Shown here piece by piece: positions 41,874 through 50,226 of a stretch of 54,668 bases of DNA. The DNA lies in NCBI RefSeq assembly GCF_026241135.1, contig NZ_JAPFGA010000023.1, positions 1-54,668 of the forward strand. Direction: 5' to 3'. The DNA is from Galbibacter kalidii (lineage in GTDB: Bacteria > Bacteroidota > Bacteroidia > Flavobacteriales > Flavobacteriaceae). The notes under the pieces are model-generated. The model did no database searches. It worked only from the letters and a program-made list of their open reading frames with translations, and was not told the DNA's origin. A program made the translations under genes and the position numbers. The first letter of the stretch is position 1; every line of letters starts with the position of its first letter.

Positions 41874-43358
41874 CTACTTCAAAAATTCTATTCCAGTCTT
41901 GTTATTGATTAGAATTTCGTTTTCCGATGCAAGGTCAAATGCAGTTTCCTCAAAATCGGTAATAGCTTTTTTATCGGCGCCTAATTTAATAAGATATTTT
42001 AAAACTTCATCGTTTTTGGCAATCATAGCAGCTAAATGCAACGGAGTGTAACCTTCTGAATTTTTGGTATTTATATCGCCGTAGTAATTGTTTGCCCACT
42101 CTAAAAGCGTAAGGCTGTTCTTTTCTGCTGCAAGGTGATATAAGTTGTTGCCATTCCCTTGTGTTTTGGTGAGGTCAATACCTTTGTGGGCCAACAACTT
42201 AGCTTTGTTTTGAAAAGCCTTTGGACTTTGCTGGTTATATGACTGAACCAAATAATAAGCAATATTGTTTCCTTTACTGTCTTTAGCGTTAAGGCGGTCA
42301 GCTCCGTTATTATGGATCAAGAATTCCACCACGTCTTCAGAGTTTGAAGCAACTGCTAAAAGAAGGGCAGTTTCACCATTTTTGTTAGCAAGACTGATGT
42401 CTTTATTGTACTTGCTCAATAAAGTAAGCACTTCAATGTTGTTAGATCTGGCTGCGTTTATAAAAGGGGTATTTCCCTCGTTATCCTTGGCATTTACATC
42501 TAAGCCTTTATCTATAAAATATTGTAGCGTAGTAAGGTCTTTGTTCCTTGCAGCTAAAATATGCAACGGAGTTACCTTATTGTTATCGGCAGTTTTAGGA
42601 GAAAGTCCGATTGACTCCAAATATTGATAATATTTTAAAGATGTTGTGCCACCTCTCATTCCCCTGGCAGCAAAGAGAAAAGCATTGTCATCGCCTTTAA
42701 TGCCCTTTGTCAAGGCTTTTTTAGACAGTTCAATATTCCCAGCTTTTGCAATATAGTTGAAAAGACTATTTCCTTCAGCATCAGTACTGTTGATGTCCAA
42801 TCCCTTGCTTACAAAATAGTCAACAACCTTAAAATCCTTATTGTGAGGAGCGGTCAGTAAAAGGGCGTTAGCTCCATCGTGATTCAGGTCTTTTTTAAGA
42901 TTTGCGCCATTGGCCAAGCAAATATCAAAAACTTTGGTGTTTTGTTGTCCTGTGGTGGCTGCAAAATTCAGGATTGTGCTTCCATGATCATCTACAATAT
43001 CGGTTTTGGCTCCTTGTGTTATCAATTGGATCATTAATTCATTGTTACCTTTGTAAGCTGCCCAAAAAATATATGTCCTGCCGTCGTGGGTAAGTTTGTT
43101 AACACCGTTACCATCCAAAGAAATTAAATATTGTATGGTTTCATTAGGGGTGTCTTCTAAAATTGCGTACACTACCGGATCAAAATTATAAGCATTTAAT
43201 TGATCCGGATCGTTTCCTTCGGTTATTTTAGCCTTTACGGTGGCTACATCTGGTTTGGTTTTCCAAAAATCACGCTCCAATAAAATATTATCTTGAGCAT
43301 AGGTTGTCATCCCAACAAAAAGGACAGCTAAAAGAAGGATGTTTTTAATCTTCATCAT
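41874..43358 (-). CDS. Exported ankyrin-repeat protein
   Basis: A 494-residue protein with a signal peptide (M-T-T-Y-A-Q near 21) and about twelve ankyrin repeats of 33 residues filling the rest: D-x-x-G-x-T-x-L-x-x-A-A, N-N-K-V-T-P-L-H-I-L-A-A-R, G-Y-T-P-L-H-L-A-A. It starts 3 bp after the DUF6607 gene in the same direction and is clearly in one operon with it and DUF2271. Exported ankyrin proteins often protect or scaffold partners in the periplasm (for example AnkB with catalase); here the partner is probably part of the iron or haem system. Confidence 0.88.
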   Translation of the reverse strand: MMKIKNILLLAVLFVGMTTYAQDNILLERDFWKTKPDVATVKAKITEGNDPDQLNAYNFDPVVYAILEDTPNETIQYLISLDGNGVNKLTHDGRTYIFWAAYKGNNELMIQLITQGAKTDIVDDHGSTILNFAATTGQQNTKVFDICLANGANLKKDLNHDGANALLLTAPHNKDFKVVDYFVSKGLDINSTDAEGNSLFNYIAKAGNIELSKKALTKGIKGDDNAFLFAARGMRGGTTSLKYYQYLESIGLSPKTADNNKVTPLHILAARNKDLTTLQYFIDKGLDVNAKDNEGNTPFINAARSNNIEVLTLLSKYNKDISLANKNGETALLLAVASNSEDVVEFLIHNNGADRLNAKDSKGNNIAYYLVQSYNQQSPKAFQNKAKLLAHKGIDLTKTQGNGNNLYHLAAEKNSLTLLEWANNYYGDINTKNSEGYTPLHLAAMIAKNDEVLKYLIKLGADKKAITDFEETAFDLASENEILINNKTGIEFLK

Positions 43359-43361
43359 GAT

Positions 43362-44270
43362 TTATTCTTTTACAAATTTGTCAATTATTACATTTATTTC
43401 AGCTTGATCTTGATAAGCTTCCTCGTCGAAAAGGTATTTATAAAGTTCCTTATTGTCAACTTTGTGTTCCAATTTTAGGTCTTTGTTTTTGGAGAAAACC
43501 TCGTCCCATTTGGTACGTACCAATGCCCATTTATCTTTGTTCTTCTCCCAGTACTCCTGAGCAGATTTACATTTGCTATCATCTACTTTAACATAAGTGT
43601 TGTATCCTTTTTCCTGCGCAAGGATGATATCTTCTTTGTTGTCTTCGCGTATTACTTTGTCGTTATCCTGAATATGTAGCCAGCCCTTATCGGTAATTTC
43701 GTGCCTGTTTCTTCTGGTGGTCACATTGTAATCGCTGCGTTGTGTATATTCCCTGCGTGGAAGGGGAGCAGAAGTGGTGTTTTCCCAATAGCTTTTTCCG
43801 TCAACATGCACCCAAGAGGCACTTCCCGCATAGCGCGGACTGTCGTCTACCTGAAATACTATTTGGCTCCACTGTCCTTTTACTTCACTTTTTGGAAGAC
43901 TGGTGTAAGTCCATTTATTATCATGATCATATACATACAGATCGGTGTTTTCATATTCCCAATCTTGTCTCCAGTGTTTTACGATATGTGGATGTTCTTT
44001 AGGCCCTACAATGAGAAGGTGTTGCATCGATATTTTATCTTTCGAATCGTTAACCAGCTGCACCCATTCCAAAGCTTTGGCATGTTTTACTTTTGAAGGT
44101 ACATAGGTAGAATCTTCTGAATACTCAAAGGTCTCGGCAAAGTTAAACCCCACCTCATAGCAGCCACACATATCCTTAATGGCTTGTTGGTCTTGTTTTT
44201 TCTTGTTTTGTGCCTTAACACCTATGGCAAGTATAATTGATAAGCTGGTTAGTAAAATTGATTTTTTCAT
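43362..44270 (-). CDS. DUF6607 family exported protein
   Basis: A 302-residue protein with a cleavable signal peptide (V-K-A-Q near 21). Recognisable segments are M-C-G-C-Y-E-V-x-F-x-F-A-E-T-F, H-I-V-K-H-W-R-Q-D-W-x-Y-E-N and W-T-K-W-E-type endings, characteristic of DUF6607. It is a family of unknown function found in Bacteroidota beside TonB-dependent receptors. It is the first gene of the minus-strand iron block and shares its 74-bp promoter region with hmuR. Many Trp and His residues could bind haem or metal; that is inference. Confidence 0.78.
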   Translation of the reverse strand: MKKSILLTSLSIILAIGVKAQNKKKQDQQAIKDMCGCYEVGFNFAETFEYSEDSTYVPSKVKHAKALEWVQLVNDSKDKISMQHLLIVGPKEHPHIVKHWRQDWEYENTDLYVYDHDNKWTYTSLPKSEVKGQWSQIVFQVDDSPRYAGSASWVHVDGKSYWENTTSAPLPRREYTQRSDYNVTTRRNRHEITDKGWLHIQDNDKVIREDNKEDIILAQEKGYNTYVKVDDSKCKSAQEYWEKNKDKWALVRTKWDEVFSKNKDLKLEHKVDNKELYKYLFDEEAYQDQAEINVIIDKFVKE

Positions 44271-44288
44271 ATGAGTTAAATTTTATTC

Positions 44289-44311
44289 TTATTTAGACTT
44301 AGTTTAAATAA
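44289..44311. promoter_or_regulatory. Iron-regulator-type palindrome 1 in the hmuR promoter
   Basis: A 23-bp palindrome centred on 44300, with 10 of 11 pairs matching; the core is TTTAGACTTAGTTTAAA. It lies over the expected -33 region of hmuR and 18 bp from the DUF6607 start on the other strand, so it could control both directions. The type (Fur or DtxR-like) is inferred from gene content. Confidence 0.65.
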
Positions 44312-44317
44312 ATATTT

Positions 44318-44325
44318 TATATTTG
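44318..44325 (+). promoter_or_regulatory. -7 promoter element TATATTTG of hmuR
   Basis: It matches the TAnnTTTG consensus exactly, placed between the two palindromes. Transcription would begin near 44332, leaving a leader of only about 13 bases. Confidence 0.6.
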
Positions 44326-44336
44326 TTCAACAAAAA

Positions 44337-44357
44337 TAATTAGAATGAGTCTAAATA
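44337..44357. promoter_or_regulatory. Iron-regulator-type palindrome 2, over the hmuR start codon
   Basis: TTAGA (44340-44344) and TCTAA (44350-44354) flank a five-base centre, with further outer pairs. It shares GAGTCTAAAT with the consensus of palindrome 1 on the reverse strand. The ATG of hmuR (44345) lies inside it; the two centres are 47 bp apart. Confidence 0.55.
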
Positions 44358-46417
44358 AAAATAAATATGGCGTATTTTTTTTCATTGTGTTATGTACTTC
44401 AGTTTGTGCTCAAAGAAAAGAACAGCGATTAGACTCGGTTGAATCGGAGCAATTAGAAGAGGTAATAATCACCGCTACACGTACCAAAAGACAACTTTCT
44501 TCATTACCCTTACCGGTCAAGTTAGTCACAAAAAAGGAAATAGAACGTATCAATTCAATGCGTTTGGGTGAGGTATTGAATCAACAAACCGGTTTGATCA
44601 CTATCCCTGATTTCGGAGGAGGGGAAGGGATACAAATGCAGGGGATGGATTCAGAATATACCTTGATCCTTATAGATGGAATGCCATTAATAGGACGTTC
44701 AGCAGGGACCCTGGATGTAAATAGGATTACGGTTGATAATATTCAGCAGATAGAAATAGTGAAAGGGGCATCGTCCGGTTTATACGGAAGCGAAGCTTTG
44801 GGCGGGGTGATTAATATTATTACAGAAAACCCGAAAAACGGATTCAACGGAAAGCTGAGCTCGCAATACGGTACTTTCAATACCAATGATACAGGGGTTT
44901 CCCTGGGGTATAACAATGCAAAAGTATCCGCGAGTATTTTTGTGAACCGATATAGTAGCGACGGATATGATCTAAATGAAGATGATGAGCTGAACACAGT
45001 AGATCCTTTTGTAAATTATACCTTCAGTTCAAAGATGAAGTATAACTTTAACGACAATACTTCCTTAATGGTATCGGGCAGGTATTATACCCAAACCCAA
45101 GATTATATCGCTTCGGAAGATTTAAATGGGGAGAGTGCTATCGATGAATACAATTCCCACCTGAAGCTCGACCACGGTTTTAACGCTAAATGGAAAGGCT
45201 ATTTTGAATTTTACACCACCAATTACAACGCAAAGGAATCCCTAAACAACCCCGATGGAACAAACTACAGCGATGGGTATTTTGACCAAAGGTTTTTAAG
45301 ACCTGAGGCCAGACTGTCGTTCACGCCAAACCAAAAGAATAATTTTATTTTTGGTGCGGGGATGAATAATGAAACCCTGGACCGTACCGATTTCTCTGCG
45401 GAACCCAAATTCACTTCGCCATACATTTATACACAATACGACGCCAATCCGACTGAAAAACTAAACCTGATTCTTGGGGCACGTTTTGACAGCCATAGTG
45501 AATACAGTTCACAGTTTAGTCCAAAAGCTGCTTTTCGATACAAATTCAACAACAAAATAGCGGTAAAAGCATCGGTTGGGTATGGTTTTAAGGCTCCTGA
45601 TTTCAGGCAGCTGTATTTTGATTTCACCAATTCGTCGGTGGGGTATACGGTATTGGGCCATAATGCTGTAACGACAGCCATTCCTAGAATGGAGGAAGAT
45701 GGGCAAATAGAAAATATAGTGGTACCGATTTCTGAATTTGAAAACGATCTGCGACCTGAAAATTCTGTCGCATACAATCTAGGTTTTGATTTTAAGCCAA
45801 TATCAGGTATCAAATTGAATGTAAATCTCTTCAGAAATAATATTGAAGACCTGATCGATACCCGAGTGATAGCCAATAAGACCAACGGACAAAATGTGTT
45901 TAGTTATTACAATGTGCACAAGGTATATACCCAAGGGCTCGAATTCAATACTACATGGATGCCCAACAACAAGCTGACACTTTCAGGTGGATACCAATTG
46001 TTGTATGCCAAGGACAAGGAAGCTGAAGATGTTTTCGAAAATGGAGAAGTGTATGCGCGAAATGAAAACGGTTCTTTTAGGCTGGATAAAGAAGATTACT
46101 TCGGATTATACAACCGTTCACGCCACATGGCAAATTTAAAACTGTTCTACATGCTCCCGGAATGGAAAGCAAATATGAACATCCGCGGGACTTACCGAAG
46201 CAAATACGGACTCTACGACAGCAACGGAAATAGCTATCTCGATGCCTACGATGATTTTGTAGACGGATATTCGGTTTGGGATATAGCTGTCAACAAAACC
46301 TTTGGTAAAAACTATACGGTAGGGGTAGGAGCGAACAATATTTTCGGATTTACTGATGGACAGATCACTAATATTTCCGGAAGAATTATTTATGGAAAAC
46401 TCAATATTAAATTTTAA
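44345..46417 (+). CDS. hmuR: TonB-dependent haem receptor, HmuR-like
   Basis: A 690-residue outer-membrane receptor with signal peptide (S-V-C-A-Q), TonB-box region (E-V-I-I-T-A-T-R-T), plug domain (60-180; G-L-I-T-I-P-D-F-G, L-I-D-G-M-P-L-I-G, I-V-K-G-A-S-S-G-L-Y-G-S-E-A-L-G-G-V-I) and 22-strand barrel ending in K-L-N-I-K-F. It lacks the CarboxypepD-like N-terminal extension of SusC-type receptors. The adjacent HmuY gene marks it as the haem receptor HmuR. The closest alternative is a cobalamin or siderophore receptor. Two palindromes in its promoter suggest iron control. Confidence 0.88.
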   Translation: MSLNKNKYGVFFFIVLCTSVCAQRKEQRLDSVESEQLEEVIITATRTKRQLSSLPLPVKLVTKKEIERINSMRLGEVLNQQTGLITIPDFGGGEGIQMQGMDSEYTLILIDGMPLIGRSAGTLDVNRITVDNIQQIEIVKGASSGLYGSEALGGVINIITENPKNGFNGKLSSQYGTFNTNDTGVSLGYNNAKVSASIFVNRYSSDGYDLNEDDELNTVDPFVNYTFSSKMKYNFNDNTSLMVSGRYYTQTQDYIASEDLNGESAIDEYNSHLKLDHGFNAKWKGYFEFYTTNYNAKESLNNPDGTNYSDGYFDQRFLRPEARLSFTPNQKNNFIFGAGMNNETLDRTDFSAEPKFTSPYIYTQYDANPTEKLNLILGARFDSHSEYSSQFSPKAAFRYKFNNKIAVKASVGYGFKAPDFRQLYFDFTNSSVGYTVLGHNAVTTAIPRMEEDGQIENIVVPISEFENDLRPENSVAYNLGFDFKPISGIKLNVNLFRNNIEDLIDTRVIANKTNGQNVFSYYNVHKVYTQGLEFNTTWMPNNKLTLSGGYQLLYAKDKEAEDVFENGEVYARNENGSFRLDKEDYFGLYNRSRHMANLKLFYMLPEWKANMNIRGTYRSKYGLYDSNGNSYLDAYDDFVDGYSVWDIAVNKTFGKNYTVGVGANNIFGFTDGQITNISGRIIYGKLNIKF

Positions 46418-46430
46418 ATACAATAATCAA

Positions 46431-47054
46431 ATGAAATCAATTAAATTATTATCACTGGCCATAGCCTTTTTAGGAATCGTATCATGCAGTAGCGATGATG
46501 ACAATTCCCCAGAACTTATACAAGTTGAATCAAGCTCGTATGAAAACCTAAAAGCAACCCAAAGTGCTGATTATTCAACAAATCCGCCTACAATAACAGG
46601 GGATTATATCAAATTCTCGTTTGAAGCCGGAGCTACTGTAAGCGGGGACAACTGGGATATTGCTTTTAGGGGAACCACCATTTTGGTAAACGGAGGCGAA
46701 GCTGCTTTTGAAGACGAGCCAGATAGAACAGCAACAGCAGGAGCCTATATTGCCACAGGAACCTTGGCAGATGTAAAAACGGTAGATACATCAAAATTAG
46801 CTCAGGATAGTGCCGAAGGATTGGCCATTCCAACAGGATCGGGCAATGGTTGGTACAATTACGATTCCACAACACATGTTGTATCACCTATTGCCGGGAA
46901 GGTAATTGTTGTAAGAACCCATGATGGGAGATATGCAAAAGTTGAAATTTTAAGCTATTACGAAAACGGAGAGCCTAATGAAGACCTAAGCAACTCACAG
47001 TATTACAGCTTCAATTATGTTTACCAACCCAATGTTGGTGAGACAAGCTTTTAA
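46431..47054 (+). CDS. hmuY: HmuY-family haem-binding lipoprotein
   Basis: From ATG 46431 it has 207 residues, a lipoprotein signal (G-I-V-S-C, Cys at about 19) and the HmuY fold: W-D-I-A-F-R-G-T-T-I, N-G-W-Y-N-Y-D, G-K-V-I-V-V-R-T-H-D-G-R-Y-A-K-V. HmuY proteins capture haem at the surface and hand it to HmuR. The longer frame from 46356 would overlap hmuR and hide the signal, so it is rejected. It starts 13 bp after hmuR. A strong terminator follows. Confidence 0.9.
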   Translation: MKSIKLLSLAIAFLGIVSCSSDDDNSPELIQVESSSYENLKATQSADYSTNPPTITGDYIKFSFEAGATVSGDNWDIAFRGTTILVNGGEAAFEDEPDRTATAGAYIATGTLADVKTVDTSKLAQDSAEGLAIPTGSGNGWYNYDSTTHVVSPIAGKVIVVRTHDGRYAKVEILSYYENGEPNEDLSNSQYYSFNYVYQPNVGETSF

Positions 47055-47075
47055 GAGAAGACTTCATAGCAATAC

Positions 47076-47109
47076 AAAAAACCATTCGTTTTATACGGAT
47101 GGTTTTTTA
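47076..47109 (+). terminator. Rho-independent terminator of hmuRY
   Basis: ACCATTCG (47081-47088) pairs with CGGATGGT (47096-47103, one G-T pair) with A-run before and T-run after, so it can work in both directions. It lies 22 bp after hmuY. Confidence 0.85.
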
Positions 47110-47243
47110 TATTTAATGAAAAAGGTTCCTATTTGGAGGTTAATGTTTTAAGTTTTTCTATAAAAAATGGATGTTAATCGACTTGTTTTTAGTATGTTAA
47201 ATAAATATGATTATATTTAGGCAACTATGATTGGTCTGTAAAA

Positions 47244-48110
47244 ATGGACACCAACACAACCACACCAACCTTATCTCCGCATTTAACCCTAAATACGCGT
47301 ATGCAATCTTATAATGACTATCGCTTGCATTACACCCAAATGGATTTTGGTTTTGAAGATGAATTTGTCAATGTTTTTCCAAGGACAGGCTATCTGGTAG
47401 CTACTTTGTTTGTTGGAGCGTCGGTGCATTGCAAATTCATGAATTATTCCAAACAAGAATTTCTACAAAACCGACTGTATCTTACAGGCTTGTTTTCCCA
47501 AAGTTCGTTATTTATGTCTATGAATGGTTACTGGAAATGTTACTTTTTTATGGTACATCCTGTAATAGGTTATCACATCCTGAAAACTCCTATGACTGAG
47601 TTGGTAGATAGACGGGTAGCCGTAAGTGATGTATTGAATGTCAACAACAATATATTGAGAAAGCTGGAAGAGAATGAATTGATAGATTCCTTAGATAGTG
47701 AATATTTCGATCAGTTTTTTCAAAATACCTTACCGGATAAAGATGTTTTCTTAAAAGATCCTATCTATTATGCCATAAACCAAATTATAAAAAACGACGG
47801 AAAGGTGTGTGTAGAAGAATTGGCCAAGCAATATTGTATGAGTCAGCGTACCCTACAACGTCAGTTTCTTTTAAAAGTCGGACTTTGTCCGCAAGCCTAT
47901 GCCAGGATATGGAAGATCAAGCATGCAATGGAACTAATACAAGGTAACCCCAAAATGAGTCTCTCCGAAGTAGCTTTTAAGGCTGGGTATTACGATGTAG
48001 CACACTTGTCCCATGACTTTAAGAACCGAGTAGCGTTACCACCTTCACAACTGAATAATGCTATGAATCCACTTACGAAACGATACCTGAATATTAAACC
48101 TTTGGCATAA
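47244..48110 (+). CDS. AraC-family transcriptional regulator
   Basis: A 288-residue protein with a C-terminal double helix-turn-helix (about 190-285; V-E-E-L-A-K-Q-Y-C-M-S-Q-R-T-L-Q-R-Q-F, then L-S-E-V-A-F-K-A-G-Y-Y-D-V-A-H-L-S-H-D-F-K). The N-terminal 170 residues resemble the DUF6597-type sensing domain of Bacteroidota AraC proteins (F-P-R-T-G-Y-L-V-A-T-L-F). It is followed 74 bp later by the MddA-like methyltransferase gene in the same direction and may activate it. The ligand is unknown. Confidence 0.9.
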   Translation: MDTNTTTPTLSPHLTLNTRMQSYNDYRLHYTQMDFGFEDEFVNVFPRTGYLVATLFVGASVHCKFMNYSKQEFLQNRLYLTGLFSQSSLFMSMNGYWKCYFFMVHPVIGYHILKTPMTELVDRRVAVSDVLNVNNNILRKLEENELIDSLDSEYFDQFFQNTLPDKDVFLKDPIYYAINQIIKNDGKVCVEELAKQYCMSQRTLQRQFLLKVGLCPQAYARIWKIKHAMELIQGNPKMSLSEVAFKAGYYDVAHLSHDFKNRVALPPSQLNNAMNPLTKRYLNIKPLA

Positions 48111-48184
48111 GTTTGTCGCATATTTACAGTAATTATTTTTTGGTTTATGCATAGATTATGTCATCTAACCAAACCTAATTAACA

Positions 48185-48919
48185 ATGAAAGCATTAGCGT
48201 TTTTATACGGTATTGTATCTTATCTATTATTTTTTGTGACCTTTCTGTATGCCATCGCCTTTGTAGGCGACTTCGGGGTTTCTAAAACCATCGACACGGG
48301 TGAAGAAACATTCTTCGGCACAGCCATTATCATCAATATTGTTGTCCTTAGTGTTTTTGCACTTCAACACAGCATCATGGCCCGACAGGAATTTAAGAGG
48401 TGGTGGACTAAAATCATTCCGCCAGCCATTGAGCGAAGCACCTATGTGCTGCTATCTACCTTAGCACTTATCCTTATTTTTTGGCAGTGGCGACCTATGC
48501 CCGAAGTGGTATGGGAAGTAACCAATCCTTTTTGGGTAGGTGTGCTGTGGGGATTGTTTGCCTTGGGTTGGCTTACTGTGCTTTTATCCACTTTTATGAT
48601 CAATCATTTTGACCTCTTCGGACTAAAACAGGTTTATGAAAACCTAAAAAAAATTCCTCCTAAACCCGTGCAGTTTACTACAAGATGGTTTTATAACATT
48701 GTTCGTCATCCCATCATGCTTGGATTCGTAATAGCCTTTTGGACGACTCCGGTAATGACACAAGGCCATTTGCTTTTTGCCGTGGTAACCACAGTTTACA
48801 TTTTAGTTGCTGTAAAACTTCTGGAAGAACGGGATTTACGCAAACAGTTTGGAGATATTTATAAAGAGTATCAAAAAAAGACCCCCATGCTTATTCCATT
48901 TACAAAGTGGAAGAAATAA
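48185..48919 (+). CDS. mddA: Methanethiol S-methyltransferase-like membrane enzyme (NnrU/ICMT family)
   Basis: A 244-residue protein with about six membrane helices. F-A-L-Q-H-S-I-M-A-R near 60, R-H-P-I-M-L-G-F near 178 and the C-terminal E-E-R-D-L are the isoprenylcysteine-methyltransferase-type SAM and catalytic motifs. The combination matches MddA, which methylates methanethiol to dimethyl sulfide. The length (about 250) agrees. The alternative is a general NnrU-family protein. The assignment to MddA rests on similarity of these motifs, not on a search. Confidence 0.75.
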   Translation: MKALAFLYGIVSYLLFFVTFLYAIAFVGDFGVSKTIDTGEETFFGTAIIINIVVLSVFALQHSIMARQEFKRWWTKIIPPAIERSTYVLLSTLALILIFWQWRPMPEVVWEVTNPFWVGVLWGLFALGWLTVLLSTFMINHFDLFGLKQVYENLKKIPPKPVQFTTRWFYNIVRHPIMLGFVIAFWTTPVMTQGHLLFAVVTTVYILVAVKLLEERDLRKQFGDIYKEYQKKTPMLIPFTKWKK

Positions 48920-49221
48920 AACTGTTGAATCTACCATGAACGTACATATCTGCTATATATCCCTCTAATAATAAGTGTTTTTTAATTAATATTGTCGCTT
49001 TTTTACAGTAAATACAATTCAAATGTAGTTTAATTTTACAAATAGGCTATTAATTAATTTTGATATTCCCTTTACCTGCTTAACATCACCTTGTGCTTCC
49101 TCCAAGCTTATATTAAATATAATTGTTTATTACAACGTAATTGTTGGTAGTTAAAGGAAAGCAAGGGGTTGATTAGGTTGAACATAAGCATAGATATTCA
49201 AAACAACTAATTGTATAAGTC
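48920..49221. other. AT-rich intergenic stretch
   Basis: 302 bp with no recognised gene, RNA or terminator. It separates the mddA unit from the accessory cluster downstream. Confidence 0.4.
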
Positions 49222-50160
49222 ATGGCATTCTCATACATTGGAAATTACCCGAAAAACCGTGAAACAAATTGGAGCGATAGCTTACAGGGTGTTACACACG
49301 ATGAAGAGCACTGGTATTTCACTCAAAAAACAAAAATAATAAAGTTCCACGTCTCCACACGTCTTTCTCACAATACCGATGCATCAGTGGAAGTGGCACA
49401 CATGCCAAAATCACTTGAGAGGTATGGCGGGGATCATTTCGGTGATCCAGATTTTATTCGATTTAATCGAAAGGGATACTTGTTTATACCTGTTGAGAAT
49501 GAAGAAGGCGTGAATAGAATCGGGAATGCACCACGGATTGCCGTATTCTCGACTGATGGTGGCCTTAAATTCATTGGGTTCTATCCTCTTCCCCAGCAAA
49601 ACAAAAGACAAAAAACTGCCAGAGCGGGTTGGTGTGCAATACATCCTCAAACACGTATTCTCTACTCCTCACATAACCGAATAGATAGCAGGTATCCAGT
49701 GTACATGTACAAAGTTGATTATAGGAGAATCGGTCAAGAGCGAAACAGAGATATTTTGACTACTGCTGGTCGGTTTGAGTTAAAGGATTCTCGTGGTAAT
49801 CCCTATATAGTTTCACGGTATTTACAAGGCGGGACATTTTCCCCTGACGGAAGACTCATACTATTGAATGGACGGGCTAGCAACGATACTCCTGCTCGAG
49901 AAGGGGGAATCCACATTTTTGACAAGAATGGGAGGATAGTTGAACGATCAATACTTGGACGCTCAAGGAGAATCAAATTTCGATATCAATACGAACCCGG
50001 ATTTCCAAACTATCAAGAGCCTGAGGGAATAACGTATTGGAATCTTGCAAGACGTCAAAGCTTGCCTTCAAAAAAACTTAAGGGTCAATTGCATGCCATT
50101 TTGCTTAATAAACAAGCAGGAAAAGACAACTACTGGTTTAAGCATTATAGTGAACATTGA
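49222..50160 (+). CDS. Hypothetical beta-propeller-like protein
   Basis: A 312-residue protein without signal peptide or membrane helix. It shows propeller-like strand patterns (F-T-Q-K-T-K-I-I-K-F-H-V, I-A-V-F-S-T-D-G-G-L-K-F-I-G-F-Y, G-G-T-F-S-P-D-G-R-L-I-L-L) of the SMP-30/YncE style, and W-C-A-I-H-P in the middle. I do not recognise a named family. It is followed 66 bp later by the LGFP-metallophosphoesterase gene in the same direction and probably belongs to one functional cluster with it. Because it lacks an export signal while propellers of this kind are often exported, its location is open. Confidence 0.7.
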   Translation: MAFSYIGNYPKNRETNWSDSLQGVTHDEEHWYFTQKTKIIKFHVSTRLSHNTDASVEVAHMPKSLERYGGDHFGDPDFIRFNRKGYLFIPVENEEGVNRIGNAPRIAVFSTDGGLKFIGFYPLPQQNKRQKTARAGWCAIHPQTRILYSSHNRIDSRYPVYMYKVDYRRIGQERNRDILTTAGRFELKDSRGNPYIVSRYLQGGTFSPDGRLILLNGRASNDTPAREGGIHIFDKNGRIVERSILGRSRRIKFRYQYEPGFPNYQEPEGITYWNLARRQSLPSKKLKGQLHAILLNKQAGKDNYWFKHYSEH

Positions 50161-50226
50161 TAATTAAGAATAAAACAATAGCAATCAGAAAAACGGTATT
50201 ATTTACTTTAATTACAATTAATTATT

